Part shown: positions 1 through 8,533 of the stretch, piece after piece
Layout: each line of letters starts with the position of its first letter
How positions within the stretch are numbered: the stretch's first letter is position 1
From: Pseudothioglobus sp905182815
GTDB taxonomy: Bacteria; Pseudomonadota; Gammaproteobacteria; PS1; Pseudothioglobaceae
Reading direction: 5' to 3'
Assembly: GCF_048087625.1 (NCBI RefSeq)
Contig: NZ_CP159805.1
Span: forward strand, 310,001 to 374,000
Length of the DNA: 64,000 nt
Notes under the pieces: model-generated
Told to the model about the DNA's origin: nothing
Seen by the model: the letters and a program-made list of their open reading frames with translations, nothing else
Databases searched by the model: none
Position numbers and translations under genes: made by a program

Positions 1-338
1 ATTAAACAGGCATCGTCATCACCAATAAAATCTTTGCCCAAGATAAATGCTTGAGCCAGTCCGTCAGGAGAAGGTTGAGCTACATAGCAAAATTTCATAC
101 CAATATCAACACCACTACCAAGAAGTTGTTTAAAGTTTGGTAAGTCTTCAGGAGTAGAAATAATCAAGACTTCTTTTATGCCAGCCAACATTAAAACTGA
201 CAGCGGGTAATAAATCATTGGCTTATCATAAATGGGCATTAATTGCTTAGATATGGATTTGGTAATGGGATATAGCCTAGTACCAGAGCCACCAGCCAAT
301 ATAATCCCTTTCATTGCAGATTTGTGTGTTTTACTCAT
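1..338 (-). CDS. rmlA: Glucose-1-phosphate thymidylyltransferase (RmlA/RfbA), C-terminus cut by window edge
   Basis: The enzyme makes dTDP-glucose from dTTP and glucose-1-phosphate, the first step to dTDP-rhamnose and dTDP-amino sugars. The reverse strand reads MKGIILAGGSGTRLYP, the nucleotidyltransferase signature, then KQLMPIYDKPMIYYPLSVLM and QPSPDGLAQAF, all typical of RmlA. Only about 110 residues are inside the window. Two in-frame starts exist: ATG at 338, overlapping the stop of the upstream gene by 8 bases, and ATG at 314, where the family normally starts. It belongs to a minus-strand unit continuing left, and could feed the fdtA/fdtB genes near 37 kb. A separate broken rmlA start lies at 38234. 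The family call is firm. Confidence 0.93.
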   Translation of the reverse strand, partial: MSKTHKSAMKGIILAGGSGTRLYPITKSISKQLMPIYDKPMIYYPLSVLMLAGIKEVLIISTPEDLPNFKQLLGSGVDIGMKFCYVAQPSPDGLAQAFILGKDFIGDDDACL

Positions 339-1056
339 TAGTTGTCCAATAGTCTTTAATCCATGGAGATGGTTGAATGTGCCGATACCATTTTCCACTG
401 CGACCTATAATTGCCTCAGGAGGGTTAGGTAGGCCATGAAACAAAATAACTCGAGCCCCCTTAGGTATTGAGGGAGCTAAGACCCATGATTTAATCCAAG
501 ATGGACAGCAATTATACTTGAAGCTCGGGACACAGCTTTCATTCCAAAACTCTAATTTACCGAGCTTATCAAGTTCACGTGATAGATAAGCTTGTTCATG
601 ACGCACCTCATTCTTTACTTGCTCAGAGTTCTCCTCAAAGTAGTCCAAAATTTGTGGGTATTTTCCAATTTCAAATCGAAATACTGAGGAGTTCCCCTCC
701 CTCTTTTTTGTATTCTTTTTGTCACGTGCAATCAAAAAATCACCAGGCTGACTAAAGAATATATCTAGGTTCCCAACAATTACAACATCTAAGTCAAGAA
801 AAAGTGTTGGCCCAGAAAGTCCACCAAAATTTTTTTTAAATACAGTAAGTTTCCTCCAGCCGCGCTCAGGTGATTCAGAAGGGAGAGCTAGCTCTGGGAG
901 TTCTTGTACCTCTACTTCTGGCCTAATACCTAAGCTATTTTCAGTGAAGCATATAAATCTGAACTTGGAGTCCATATTTCGAGACACCATTGCATAAAGA
1001 CGGTTTACATACTCTACTGTGAACTTGTCACCCCATTTCATACAAATAATATTCAT
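331..1056 (-). CDS. Putative glycosyltransferase with GT-A DLD motif (GT8/GT32-like)
   Basis: A 241-residue cytoplasmic protein. A short N-terminal Rossmann-like strand is followed by FLDLDVVIVGNLD near residues 85-97, the DxD-type metal and nucleotide-sugar binding motif of GT-A transferases that resemble families GT8 and GT32. The C-terminal half has conserved-looking Trp, His and Pro residues (LFHGLPNPPEA), common in this type. It lies directly upstream of rmlA on the minus strand and overlaps it, so the two are probably co-transcribed. Donor and acceptor cannot be read from the sequence. Glycosyltransferase identity is likely; the CAZy family is a guess. Confidence 0.65.
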   Translation of the reverse strand: MNIICMKWGDKFTVEYVNRLYAMVSRNMDSKFRFICFTENSLGIRPEVEVQELPELALPSESPERGWRKLTVFKKNFGGLSGPTLFLDLDVVIVGNLDIFFSQPGDFLIARDKKNTKKREGNSSVFRFEIGKYPQILDYFEENSEQVKNEVRHEQAYLSRELDKLGKLEFWNESCVPSFKYNCCPSWIKSWVLAPSIPKGARVILFHGLPNPPEAIIGRSGKWYRHIQPSPWIKDYWTTNE

Positions 1057-1404
1057 AGCTTGGTTGGGGTTAAGGGCTCTAAACTGCAGGAGAGGTTATA
1101 AGTAGTAAAATTCTCACCAATAGTGTAGAGCAAATTTTTTGTATTGGAGTCGATAATGCTATTCATCTGTTTGTATTGATAGTCTTCTATAATTATAGAG
1201 CATAACTAAGAAAAATAAAAAAGGAAAATGATCGCTACTCATTAAAACATATATCCACCAATATGTTTATGATTGAAGACCTTTTTCCACTTAGTTGTGG
1301 TTAGTAAAATTGGTAGTTAATAGTTTTCACAAAGCTGACTATTAAAATGTGTCCATTCATTTAACACTAGCAGCCTCATTTTTAAAAACAAAGACTAAGG
1401 AACT

Positions 1405-1413
1405 TGCTATACT
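1405..1413 (+). promoter_or_regulatory. Candidate extended -10 promoter element upstream of ugd
   Basis: TGCTATACT fits the extended -10 pattern TGn-TATAAT with one mismatch. No good -35 is visible, which is normal for extended -10 promoters. It would give a leader of roughly 115-120 bases before the ugd GTG start. In AT-rich DNA such matches arise by chance, so this is a weak call. Confidence 0.3.
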
Positions 1414-1487
1414 AAGCGATGAAACCAGTAACCTAAAATCTGACTTATAAGTAATAGCTACTAAAAGATGATAAGAGCCATTAATAG

Positions 1488-1504
1488 ATTCTCTTGAAGA
1501 GAAT
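1488..1504. promoter_or_regulatory. Perfect 8+1+8 palindrome upstream of ugd (candidate operator)
   Basis: ATTCTCTTGAAGAGAAT is an exact inverted repeat with 8-base arms and one central base, 33 bases before the ugd start. Its size and symmetry suit a dimeric repressor site. The arms with a one-base centre cannot form a normal hairpin loop, and no T-tract follows, so a terminator is unlikely. The regulator is unknown. Confidence 0.4.
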
Positions 1505-1537
1505 TAGGATGATGTAATTTACAAAGGAAATAAAATA

Positions 1538-2707
1538 GTGAAAATAACAATAGTAGGAATTGGATATGTGGGACTCTCAAATGCTGTTCTTTTAGCTCAA
1601 CACAATGAAGTAATAGCTCTTGATATAATTCCAGAAAAAGTAAAGATGCTTCAAAATAAAATATCTCCAATAGAAGATAAAAAAATTAGTGAATATTTAA
1701 AGAAAGATGACTTAAACTTCTCAGCTACTTTAGATAAGCAAGTAGCGTATAAAAATGCAGATTTTGTTATCATCTCAACTTCTACGAACTATAATCCAGC
1801 AACAAACCATTTTGATACAGAATCAATAGAATCTGCTCTAACAGATATTCTAGCGATAAATCTAAATACAACTATAATCATAAAGTCCACTGTGCCAGTT
1901 GGATATACTAAAGCTGTAAGAAAAAAATTCAATGCAGATAATATAATATTTTCCCCAGAATTCCTAAGAGAGGGTCGCGCCTTACATGACAATTTATATC
2001 CAAGTAGAATAATTGTAGGTGAAAGATCTGATAGAGCTGTTATGTTTGCTGGACTTCTAATAAGAGGCGCTATCAAGAAAGATGTATCTGTTTTATATAC
2101 GGATTCGACAGAAGCGGAAGCTATAAAGCTATTTTCCAATGTATATCTTGCAATGAGAGTTGCATACTTTAATGAGCTAGATTCTTTTACTGAAAAATAT
2201 CGTTTAAACACTAAGGATATTATCAATGGTGTAGGATTAGATTCAAGAATAGGCACGCATTATAATAACCCTTCTTTTGGTTATGGTGGATACTGCCTTC
2301 CCAAAGATACAAAGCAATTAAAAGAAAACTTTAAAAACATTCCAAATAATTTAATTAGTGCAATAGTAGATTCAAATGAAACAAGAAAAGAGTTTATTGC
2401 AAGTCAAATATTATCTACAAATCCTAAAGTGGTTGGCATATATAGATTACTTTTCAAGTCAGGATCAGATAATTTTAGAAGCTCCTCCATTCAAGATATT
2501 ATAAAAAAAATCAAAGTTAAAAATATAGAGGTAGTAATCTATGAGCCAGTTCTTGAAGAGGGCAGCTTTGAAGGTTTAGAAGTGATAAAAGATATTGTAA
2601 AGTTTAAATCTGTATCTCACATAATAGTTGCAAATCGACTAGATGAAACTTTAGAAGATGTAATGGATAAAGTATATACCAGAGATATATTTAGAGGTGA
2701 CATGTAA
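1538..2707 (+). CDS. ugd: UDP-glucose 6-dehydrogenase (nucleotide-sugar dehydrogenase)
   Basis: Oxidises UDP-glucose twice with NAD+ to UDP-glucuronate. The 389 residues match E. coli Ugd in length. Visible features are the N-terminal dinucleotide fold GIGYVGL (7-13), SPEFLREG in the middle, and the catalytic cysteine C253 in GGYCLPKDT. The start is GTG at 1538 with AAAGGAAA upstream as ribosome binding site. The stop TAA overlaps the ATG of the next epimerase by one base, so the two are coupled. A UDP-ManNAc or UDP-GlcNAc dehydrogenase is possible, but the short length and REGRA motif favour UDP-glucose. With galU at 42-43 kb this gives a route from glucose-1-phosphate to UDP-glucuronate. 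Confidence 0.88.
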   Translation: MKITIVGIGYVGLSNAVLLAQHNEVIALDIIPEKVKMLQNKISPIEDKKISEYLKKDDLNFSATLDKQVAYKNADFVIISTSTNYNPATNHFDTESIESALTDILAINLNTTIIIKSTVPVGYTKAVRKKFNADNIIFSPEFLREGRALHDNLYPSRIIVGERSDRAVMFAGLLIRGAIKKDVSVLYTDSTEAEAIKLFSNVYLAMRVAYFNELDSFTEKYRLNTKDIINGVGLDSRIGTHYNNPSFGYGGYCLPKDTKQLKENFKNIPNNLISAIVDSNETRKEFIASQILSTNPKVVGIYRLLFKSGSDNFRSSSIQDIIKKIKVKNIEVVIYEPVLEEGSFEGLEVIKDIVKFKSVSHIIVANRLDETLEDVMDKVYTRDIFRGDM

Positions 2708-3582
2708 TGAATAAAAAAAAAATATTAGTCACAGGTGGAGCAGGGTTTGTCGGCTCTCATCTTTGTGAAAGACTTACTAAAAATGATAATAATGAGGTGT
2801 ATTCTTTAGATAATTATTTTACTGGAAGTGCAGATAATCACGTAGAAAATGTAACTTACATAAAAGGTAATACATTAGATATATCCACTTTAATTTCTTT
2901 TGATCCTGATATGGTTTATCATTTGGGTGAATATAGTAGAGTTGAACAAAGTTTTGATGATGTAGAAAAAGTTTGGCAATACAATAAAGATGGAATCTTT
3001 GCAGTTTTAGAGTTTGTACGAAAAGCTGGGTGTAAAATTCTTTATGCTGGAAGTTCTTCAAAATTTGGAGACGAAGGATTAGGTCGAAGTGCTAGCCCCT
3101 ACGCATGGTCAAAAGCTACAAATACAGAGCTTGTAATGAACTATGGTAATTGGTTTAATGTGCCTTATGCAATTACATATTTTTATAATGTATATGGACC
3201 TAGAGAAATACAAATGGGAAAATATGCAACATTAATAGCGCTATTTAAAGAAAAAATGAAAAACAATGAGCCGCTTACAGTGGTAAGTCCAGGAACTCAA
3301 AAAAGAAATTTTACACATATCGATGACATTACTAACGGACTCGTTTTAGTAGGCAAAAATGGATATGGTGATGAGTTTGGAATAGGGAGTAGTGAGGCTT
3401 TTAGTGTTCTTGATATAGCCACAATATATGGTGGACAAGTACAAATGTTGCCCGAAAGAAAAGGTAATAGAATGACAGCTGATGTTATAAGCTCTAAGAC
3501 AGAAGCTTTGGGGTGGAAGTGTAGCATAAGTGTTAAAGATTATATTGAAGAGTTAAGAATTAATAGTTGGTGTCATTTTTAA
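2707..3582 (+). CDS. NAD-dependent nucleotide-sugar epimerase/decarboxylase (extended SDR)
   Basis: A 291-residue extended short-chain dehydrogenase. It has the NAD-binding motif TGGAGFVGSHL (9-19), the serine-rich AGSSSKFGD strand, and the catalytic pair Y132/K136 in YAWSK. YNVYGPRE and RNFTHIDDI are typical of UDP-sugar 4-epimerases and UDP-glucuronate decarboxylases. Coupling to ugd by a one-base overlap suggests the substrate is UDP-glucuronate, giving UDP-galacturonate or UDP-xylose; this is inference from position. It is slightly short at the C-terminus compared with GalE (about 340). The family call is strong, the substrate uncertain. Confidence 0.8.
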   Translation: MNKKKILVTGGAGFVGSHLCERLTKNDNNEVYSLDNYFTGSADNHVENVTYIKGNTLDISTLISFDPDMVYHLGEYSRVEQSFDDVEKVWQYNKDGIFAVLEFVRKAGCKILYAGSSSKFGDEGLGRSASPYAWSKATNTELVMNYGNWFNVPYAITYFYNVYGPREIQMGKYATLIALFKEKMKNNEPLTVVSPGTQKRNFTHIDDITNGLVLVGKNGYGDEFGIGSSEAFSVLDIATIYGGQVQMLPERKGNRMTADVISSKTEALGWKCSISVKDYIEELRINSWCHF

Positions 3583-3607
3583 TGTTTGGCAACTGAAGGG
3601 GTAGGCA

Positions 3608-5029
3608 TTGTCTAAAATAATTCCAGTTATTCTATCAGGTGGCTCAGGTACGCGCCTTTGGCCGCTATCTCGCGAAGAACACCCTAAGCAATATTTACCG
3701 CTGGTGGGGGATAACACTATGCTGCAAGAAACCATCCTGCGTCTTAACGGATTAGATAGTCTTTCAGACCCGATTATCATTTGTAATGCAGGTCATCGCT
3801 TTTTAGTCGCAGAGCAGTGTCAGCAAATTGGCATTAAAAATCCAACAATATTATTAGAGCCTGTTGGCAGGAATACTGCTCCCGCAATAGCAGCAGCAGC
3901 ATTACAATCTTTAAAAGATTTAGAGGATCCGATATTGCTAGTTTTATCAGCCGACCATGTCATTCAAGATGTTGGTGCTTTTCATGAAGCTATTGACATA
4001 GCAAGTCTTCAAGCTCAGGGTGGTAAGCTAGCTACTTTTGGCATTGTACCAACTGATGCAAATACTGGCTATGGTTATATTAAATCATCAAAAGAGAATA
4101 ACAATGGCGCACACAAGGCTGAAGAGTTTGTCGAAAAACCAGATCTAAAAACCGCTCAATTTTACTTAGAGCAAGGTAGTTATCTTTGGAACTCTGGTAT
4201 GTTCATGTTCAAAGCACAAACCTTTATTGATGAGCTAACAAGATATGCTCCTAATATCGTTACATCTGTTAATAATTCTGTTAATAATGCCCTACAAGAT
4301 CTAGACTTTATTCGCCTAGAAAAACAAGATTTTGAGTCATCTCCATCGGACTCTATCGACTATGCTCTTATGGAAAAATCTAACAATGTAGTGGTTGTTC
4401 CACTGGATGCTCAGTGGAGTGATATTGGTTCATGGCCAGCACTATATGATATTGGTACAAAAGATAGTCAAGGTAACGTCTTTAAAGGTGATGTTATTAC
4501 TCAAGATGTCACCAATTCCTACATCAACGCTAACCAGCATATGTTGGTAGCTATAGGTATAGATAATCTAATTATTATAGATACACCTGATGCAACCTTT
4601 ATTGCCACACAAGACAAAGCTCATGAAGTAAAGAGTATTGTTGAATCCATAAAAGCCAGTGGACGGGGCGAGTTTACCACACACCGAAAAGTTTACCGCC
4701 CTTGGGGGTGGTACGATTCTATTGAATCAGGTGAACATTTCCAAGTAAAAAGGTTACGAGTTAAGCCCGGTTCTAAGCTTTCACTACAAATGCACCATAA
4801 ACGAGCAGAGCATTGGGTAGTTGTTATTGGCACGGCAACCGTTACTAGTGGTGAGCAAACATTTACCCTTAACAAGGGCGAATCTACCTACATCCCAATA
4901 TGTACTATCCACGCTTTAGAAAACCAAACCAACGAGCCCCTAGAAGTTATCGAAGTGCAGAGCGGCTTCTACCTAGGTGAAGATGACATTGTCAGATATG
5001 AAGATGTGTACGGTAGAGTCAAAGATTAA
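3608..5029 (+). CDS. manC: Mannose-1-phosphate guanylyltransferase / mannose-6-phosphate isomerase
   Basis: A bifunctional type II enzyme making GDP-mannose, and in many homologues interconverting fructose-6- and mannose-6-phosphate. The 473 residues match the family. The N-terminal signature SGGSGTRLWPLSRE begins near residue 10, with FVEKPDLKTA near 175. The C-terminal cupin domain (about 345-473) has PWGWYDSIESG and KLSLQMHHKRAEHWVVV. The start is TTG at 3608, chosen because MSKIIPVILSGG is the usual beginning and AAGGGG lies just upstream. No phosphomannomutase gene is in the window, so mannose-1-phosphate must come from elsewhere. Codon and base use look less AT-rich than the preceding ugd gene. 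Confidence 0.95.
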   Translation: MSKIIPVILSGGSGTRLWPLSREEHPKQYLPLVGDNTMLQETILRLNGLDSLSDPIIICNAGHRFLVAEQCQQIGIKNPTILLEPVGRNTAPAIAAAALQSLKDLEDPILLVLSADHVIQDVGAFHEAIDIASLQAQGGKLATFGIVPTDANTGYGYIKSSKENNNGAHKAEEFVEKPDLKTAQFYLEQGSYLWNSGMFMFKAQTFIDELTRYAPNIVTSVNNSVNNALQDLDFIRLEKQDFESSPSDSIDYALMEKSNNVVVVPLDAQWSDIGSWPALYDIGTKDSQGNVFKGDVITQDVTNSYINANQHMLVAIGIDNLIIIDTPDATFIATQDKAHEVKSIVESIKASGRGEFTTHRKVYRPWGWYDSIESGEHFQVKRLRVKPGSKLSLQMHHKRAEHWVVVIGTATVTSGEQTFTLNKGESTYIPICTIHALENQTNEPLEVIEVQSGFYLGEDDIVRYEDVYGRVKD

Positions 5030-5110
5030 AGTTAGATGAAAAAAATTTTATAGTCAAAATGCACTAAATATTGAGTTAAAATTATCGCCTAGGTTTATAG
5101 GTTGATAGTT

Positions 5111-5288
5111 GTATTTGAACATTTTTATAGTGACGGTGTTTATCTGCATATATCAACACTATGTTAATTTGTCTTATGAGGTTGAAATAGAAGAAATACC
5201 TAATCCGTCTGCTGAACAACATAATAAATATCAATGGTTAACTATTGATGAGTTGTTAATAAGTAAACAAGTACATAAATACGTATAA
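5111..5288 (+). pseudogene. gmm: Frameshifted C-terminal remnant of a GDP-mannose mannosyl hydrolase (gmm, Nudix family)
   Basis: Between manC and gmd two reading frames join into one recognisable tail. Frame one reads VFEHFYSDGVYLHISTLC, then stops. The next frame continues with LSYEVEIEEIPNPSAEQ, HNKYQWLTIDELL and a stop at 5286-5288. The DEQH-x-x-Y-x-WLT-type ending is the signature of Gmm/NudD, the Nudix hydrolase that sits beside manC, gmd and fcl in colanic acid clusters. The N-terminal two thirds, including the Nudix box, are missing. So this is a decayed relic, not an active enzyme. Confidence 0.8.
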
Positions 5289-5308
5289 GAATTATTTTAA
5301 AGTTAAAT

Positions 5309-6403
5309 ATGATAAATAATAAAGTAGCATTAATAACTGGTATCACTGGACAAGATGGTGCCTACTTAGCAGAATTCTTACTAGATAAGGGTTATGAGGT
5401 ACATGGAATTAAACGTCGCTCTTCATCATTTAATACTGATCGTATTGATCATCTATACCAAGATCCTCACGAGATAGGGCGTAAATTAATACTCCACTAT
5501 GGTGATCTGTCTGATTCAATGAGTTTGGTAAGTACTATTCAACAAATCCAACCTGATGAGATCTACAACCTTGGTGCACAATCCCACGTTGCAGTCTCAT
5601 TTGAAACTCCAGAATATACAGCAGATACAGTTGGTCTTGGGGCGCTCCGTATTCTAGAAGCTATTCGTATCTTGGGTTTAGAGAAGAAAACCCGTTTCTA
5701 TCAAGCCTCTACTTCAGAACTATATGGGGAAGTACAAGAAATCCCGCAAAAAGAGACTACACCATTCTATCCGCGCTCTCCATATGCTGCAGCAAAACTA
5801 TATGCTTATTGGATTACCATTAACTATCGTGAAGCATATGGTATTTATGCCTGTAACGGAATTTTGTTTAATCATGAATCACCAGTTCGCGGTGAAACTT
5901 TTGTTACCCGTAAAATAACCCGCGCGCTTGCACGTATCTCCTTAGGCTTGCAAGAAACAGTCTATCTTGGCAATATGAATGCCAAGAGAGACTGGGGTCA
6001 TGCCAAAGATTACGTTGAAATGCAATGGCTAATGCTTCAACAAGATGAGCCAGATGATTTTTGTATTGCCACAGGCCAACAATTCTCAGTTCGTGACTTT
6101 GTCAACTTTGCCTGGGGTCATCTAGATAGGTCTATTCGTTGGGAAGGTGAAGGCATGGATGAAAAAGGTTATGACAGTGAAACTGGCAATTTACTCGTAG
6201 CAGTTGATCAGCGTTACTTCCGTCCAACTGAAGTTGAAACATTATTAGGTGATCCGTCTAAAGCTAAAGAAAAACTAGGCTGGGAACCAAAAATAACTTT
6301 TGAAGAGATGGTACATGAGATGATGGAAAATGATATAAACATTGCTAAGCGTGATTCATTAGTTAAAAAACACGGTTTTAAAGTGCCAAACTTTAACGAG
6401 TAG
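5309..6403 (+). CDS. gmd: GDP-mannose 4,6-dehydratase
   Basis: Converts GDP-D-mannose to GDP-4-keto-6-deoxy-D-mannose, the shared precursor of GDP-fucose, GDP-perosamine and related sugars. The 364 residues match the family. Features: TGITGQDGAYLAEFLL at the N-terminus (NADP binding), HGIKRRSSSFNTDRIDHLY, the STSELYG strand, YAAAKLYAYW with the catalytic Tyr/Lys, and RDWGHAKDYVEMQWLMLQ near 230. Identity is very secure. It lies 22 bases before fcl. Both the fcl product and the aminotransferase at 7388 can draw on its product, so this is a branch point. Confidence 0.97.
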   Translation: MINNKVALITGITGQDGAYLAEFLLDKGYEVHGIKRRSSSFNTDRIDHLYQDPHEIGRKLILHYGDLSDSMSLVSTIQQIQPDEIYNLGAQSHVAVSFETPEYTADTVGLGALRILEAIRILGLEKKTRFYQASTSELYGEVQEIPQKETTPFYPRSPYAAAKLYAYWITINYREAYGIYACNGILFNHESPVRGETFVTRKITRALARISLGLQETVYLGNMNAKRDWGHAKDYVEMQWLMLQQDEPDDFCIATGQQFSVRDFVNFAWGHLDRSIRWEGEGMDEKGYDSETGNLLVAVDQRYFRPTEVETLLGDPSKAKEKLGWEPKITFEEMVHEMMENDINIAKRDSLVKKHGFKVPNFNE

Positions 6404-6425
6404 AATAAGCACAAGTAAACTATTA

Positions 6426-7391
6426 ATGAATCTTAACGATAAAATCTATATTGCAGGACACAGGGGCTTGGTAGGCTCTGCTATTGTCAGGCAATTAAAG
6501 TTAAGAGGTTTTACTAATCTTATTATGCGCACGCATAAAGAACTTGATCTTACCAATCAAGCAAAAGTGCAAAACTTCTTCATACAAGAAAAGCCCGACT
6601 ATGTTATTTTAGCTGCTGCTAAAGTGGGAGGCATTCATGCGAATAACACTTATCCTGCAGACTTTATTTATCAAAACATGATGATAGAAGTTAATGTTAT
6701 TAACTCGGCATATGAGAACAAGGTTAAGCGTTTACTATTTTTAGGCAGTACCTGTATCTATCCTAAAATAGCTAAACAACCTATGAGTGAAGATGCATTA
6801 TTGACTGATTTACTAGAGCCAACCAATGAGCCATACGCTGTAGCCAAGATTGCAGGTATTAAGCTATGTGAATCGTATAATCGTCAGCACGGTACAGATT
6901 TTAGATCAGCTATGCCAACTAACTTATATGGCATAAATGATAACTTTCATCCAGACGACTCACATGTTATTCCCGCACTAATGCAAAGGTTCCATAAGGC
7001 AAAGGTCAATAATGATCCTGAGGTAGTAGTATGGGGGACGGGTAATGCCCTGAGAGAATTCTTATTTGTAGATGATATGGCAAAAGCCTCCCTGTTTATA
7101 TTGGAGCTAGATGAGGATACTTATCAAGGTAATGTTCAACCAATGCTGTCACATATCAATGTTGGTACTGGTAAAGATGTAACTATTAGAGATATGGCGC
7201 AGATGCTGAAGCAAGTAATTGGCTTTAAAGGAAGATTGATTTTTGATACAAAAAAACCAGATGGTGCGCTAAGAAAATTGATTGATACATCACGTTTATC
7301 TAATATGGGTTGGAAGTATAGTGTAGATTTGAAAGAAGGACTTAAAAAGACTTATGACTGGTATCTGAAGGAAGATAGGTTATCAAAATGA
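6426..7391 (+). CDS. fcl: GDP-L-fucose synthase (GDP-4-keto-6-deoxymannose 3,5-epimerase-4-reductase)
   Basis: Makes GDP-L-fucose from the Gmd product using NADPH. The 321 residues are the usual length. The sequence has GHRGLVGSAIVRQL (nucleotide binding), KVGGIHANN, LGSTCIYPK, the YAVAKIAGIKLCE catalytic Tyr/Lys, and NLYGINDNFHPDDSHVIPAL. The stop overlaps the ATG of the next gene in an ATGA junction. GDP-fucose would serve the GT11 (39147) and GT10 (43237) transferases. A broken copy of the same gene is at 27325-27455. Confidence 0.97.
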   Translation: MNLNDKIYIAGHRGLVGSAIVRQLKLRGFTNLIMRTHKELDLTNQAKVQNFFIQEKPDYVILAAAKVGGIHANNTYPADFIYQNMMIEVNVINSAYENKVKRLLFLGSTCIYPKIAKQPMSEDALLTDLLEPTNEPYAVAKIAGIKLCESYNRQHGTDFRSAMPTNLYGINDNFHPDDSHVIPALMQRFHKAKVNNDPEVVVWGTGNALREFLFVDDMAKASLFILELDEDTYQGNVQPMLSHINVGTGKDVTIRDMAQMLKQVIGFKGRLIFDTKKPDGALRKLIDTSRLSNMGWKYSVDLKEGLKKTYDWYLKEDRLSK

Positions 7392-8482
7392 ATTCTATAC
7401 CAATATCTAAGCCCAGTATTTCTCAAAAAGAGATAGAGTATGTTTTGGACGCAGTAAAATCTGGATGGGTTTCTTCGCTTGGTAAGTATATTGATATTTT
7501 TGAAAAAAATTTTGCTGATTATTGCGGTACAAAATATGCAGTAACCACCTCAAACGGAACTGCTGCATTACACCTAGCTTTAGTATCATTTGGAATAGGG
7601 CCTGGAGACGAAGTAATAATTCCAGACCTTACATTTATTGCTACTGCGAATGCAGTCAAATATTCTGGCGCTAAAGTTATTACAGTTGATATTGATAAGG
7701 ACACCTTGTGTATTAATGAAGATGAAGTTAAGAAAGCCATCACTAAAAATACAAAAGCAATAATACCTGTCCATCTTTATGGCCATCCTGCTGCTATGAT
7801 AGAATTAAATGAAATTGCTAGAAATCATAATCTTATAGTTATTGAAGATGCTGCAGAAGCGCATGGAGCTGAAATTAATGGTATTAAGGTTGGTGGGATT
7901 GGTCATGCAGGTACGTTTAGCTTTTATGGCAATAAAGTTTTAACAACTGGTGAAGGCGGAATGGTTACTACTAACGATAAAAATATTTATGATAGGCTAA
8001 AGTATTTAAGAGATCATGCTATGGATTCAGATAAAAGGTACTGGCATGAAGAGGTTGGTTTTAATTATAGAATGACAAATTTACAGGCGGCAATGGGTGT
8101 TGCTCAATTAGAAAGAATTAATGAAATACTTGATAAAAAAAAGAAAATATTTCAGTGGTATGAACAACAACTGCATAATGAATCAAAAATCAAACTAAAC
8201 TTTGAAAGTGAAGGATATAAAAATGTTTATTGGGTTGTCTGCATAGAAATTAATGGCTTTGATGAAGAAAAAAGAGATTCTCTAATTGAAGCTCTTAAGG
8301 CTTCTGGAATTGATTCTAGACCATTTTTTTATCCAGTCTCTGATATGCCAATGTACAAATCAAATGATACAAAGATTGCACACTTAGCATCAAAAACTGG
8401 ATTAAATTTACCTAGTTTTTTTGATATTACAAAAGAAGAGGTAGGTTATGTATGCAAAAATTTAAAAAAGCTATTACAATAA
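7388..8482 (+). CDS. DegT/DnrJ/EryC1/StrS aminotransferase, probable GDP-perosamine synthase
   Basis: A PLP-dependent sugar 4-aminotransferase of 364 residues. The PLP lysine is K183 in SFYGNKVLTTGEGGM, a stretch characteristic of GDP-perosamine synthases (RfbE/Per). The start KPSISQKEIEYVLDAVKSGW and the PDLTFIATANAV segment also fit that group. Position directly after gmd and fcl with a 4-base overlap supports GDP-4-keto-6-deoxymannose as substrate and GDP-perosamine as product. No dedicated perosamine acetyltransferase follows. Aminotransferase is certain; perosamine is likely, by family resemblance and context. Confidence 0.82.
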   Translation: MNSIPISKPSISQKEIEYVLDAVKSGWVSSLGKYIDIFEKNFADYCGTKYAVTTSNGTAALHLALVSFGIGPGDEVIIPDLTFIATANAVKYSGAKVITVDIDKDTLCINEDEVKKAITKNTKAIIPVHLYGHPAAMIELNEIARNHNLIVIEDAAEAHGAEINGIKVGGIGHAGTFSFYGNKVLTTGEGGMVTTNDKNIYDRLKYLRDHAMDSDKRYWHEEVGFNYRMTNLQAAMGVAQLERINEILDKKKKIFQWYEQQLHNESKIKLNFESEGYKNVYWVVCIEINGFDEEKRDSLIEALKASGIDSRPFFYPVSDMPMYKSNDTKIAHLASKTGLNLPSFFDITKEEVGYVCKNLKKLLQ

Positions 8483-8533
8483 AAAATAATAAAATAGTCT
8501 CTATAATTCAAAGATATAACTCCTAAATTCACT

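Larger units (their letters stand above)
1057..1537. other. Divergent intergenic region between the minus-strand rmlA block and the plus-strand ugd operon
   Basis: About 480 bases without a convincing gene. It separates two divergent transcription units, so promoters for both should lie here. On the plus strand a plausible extended -10 element is at 1405-1413 and a perfect 17-base palindrome is at 1488-1504, both listed separately. No JUMPstart/ops element (GGCGGTAG type) was seen. The rest is AT-rich with no recognisable gene remnant. Confidence 0.6.

Noticed and set aside
7407..7786. Three minus-strand frames opposite the perosamine-synthase-like gene
   Set aside because: They overlap each other and a secure plus-strand gene with all family motifs; typical antisense shadows.
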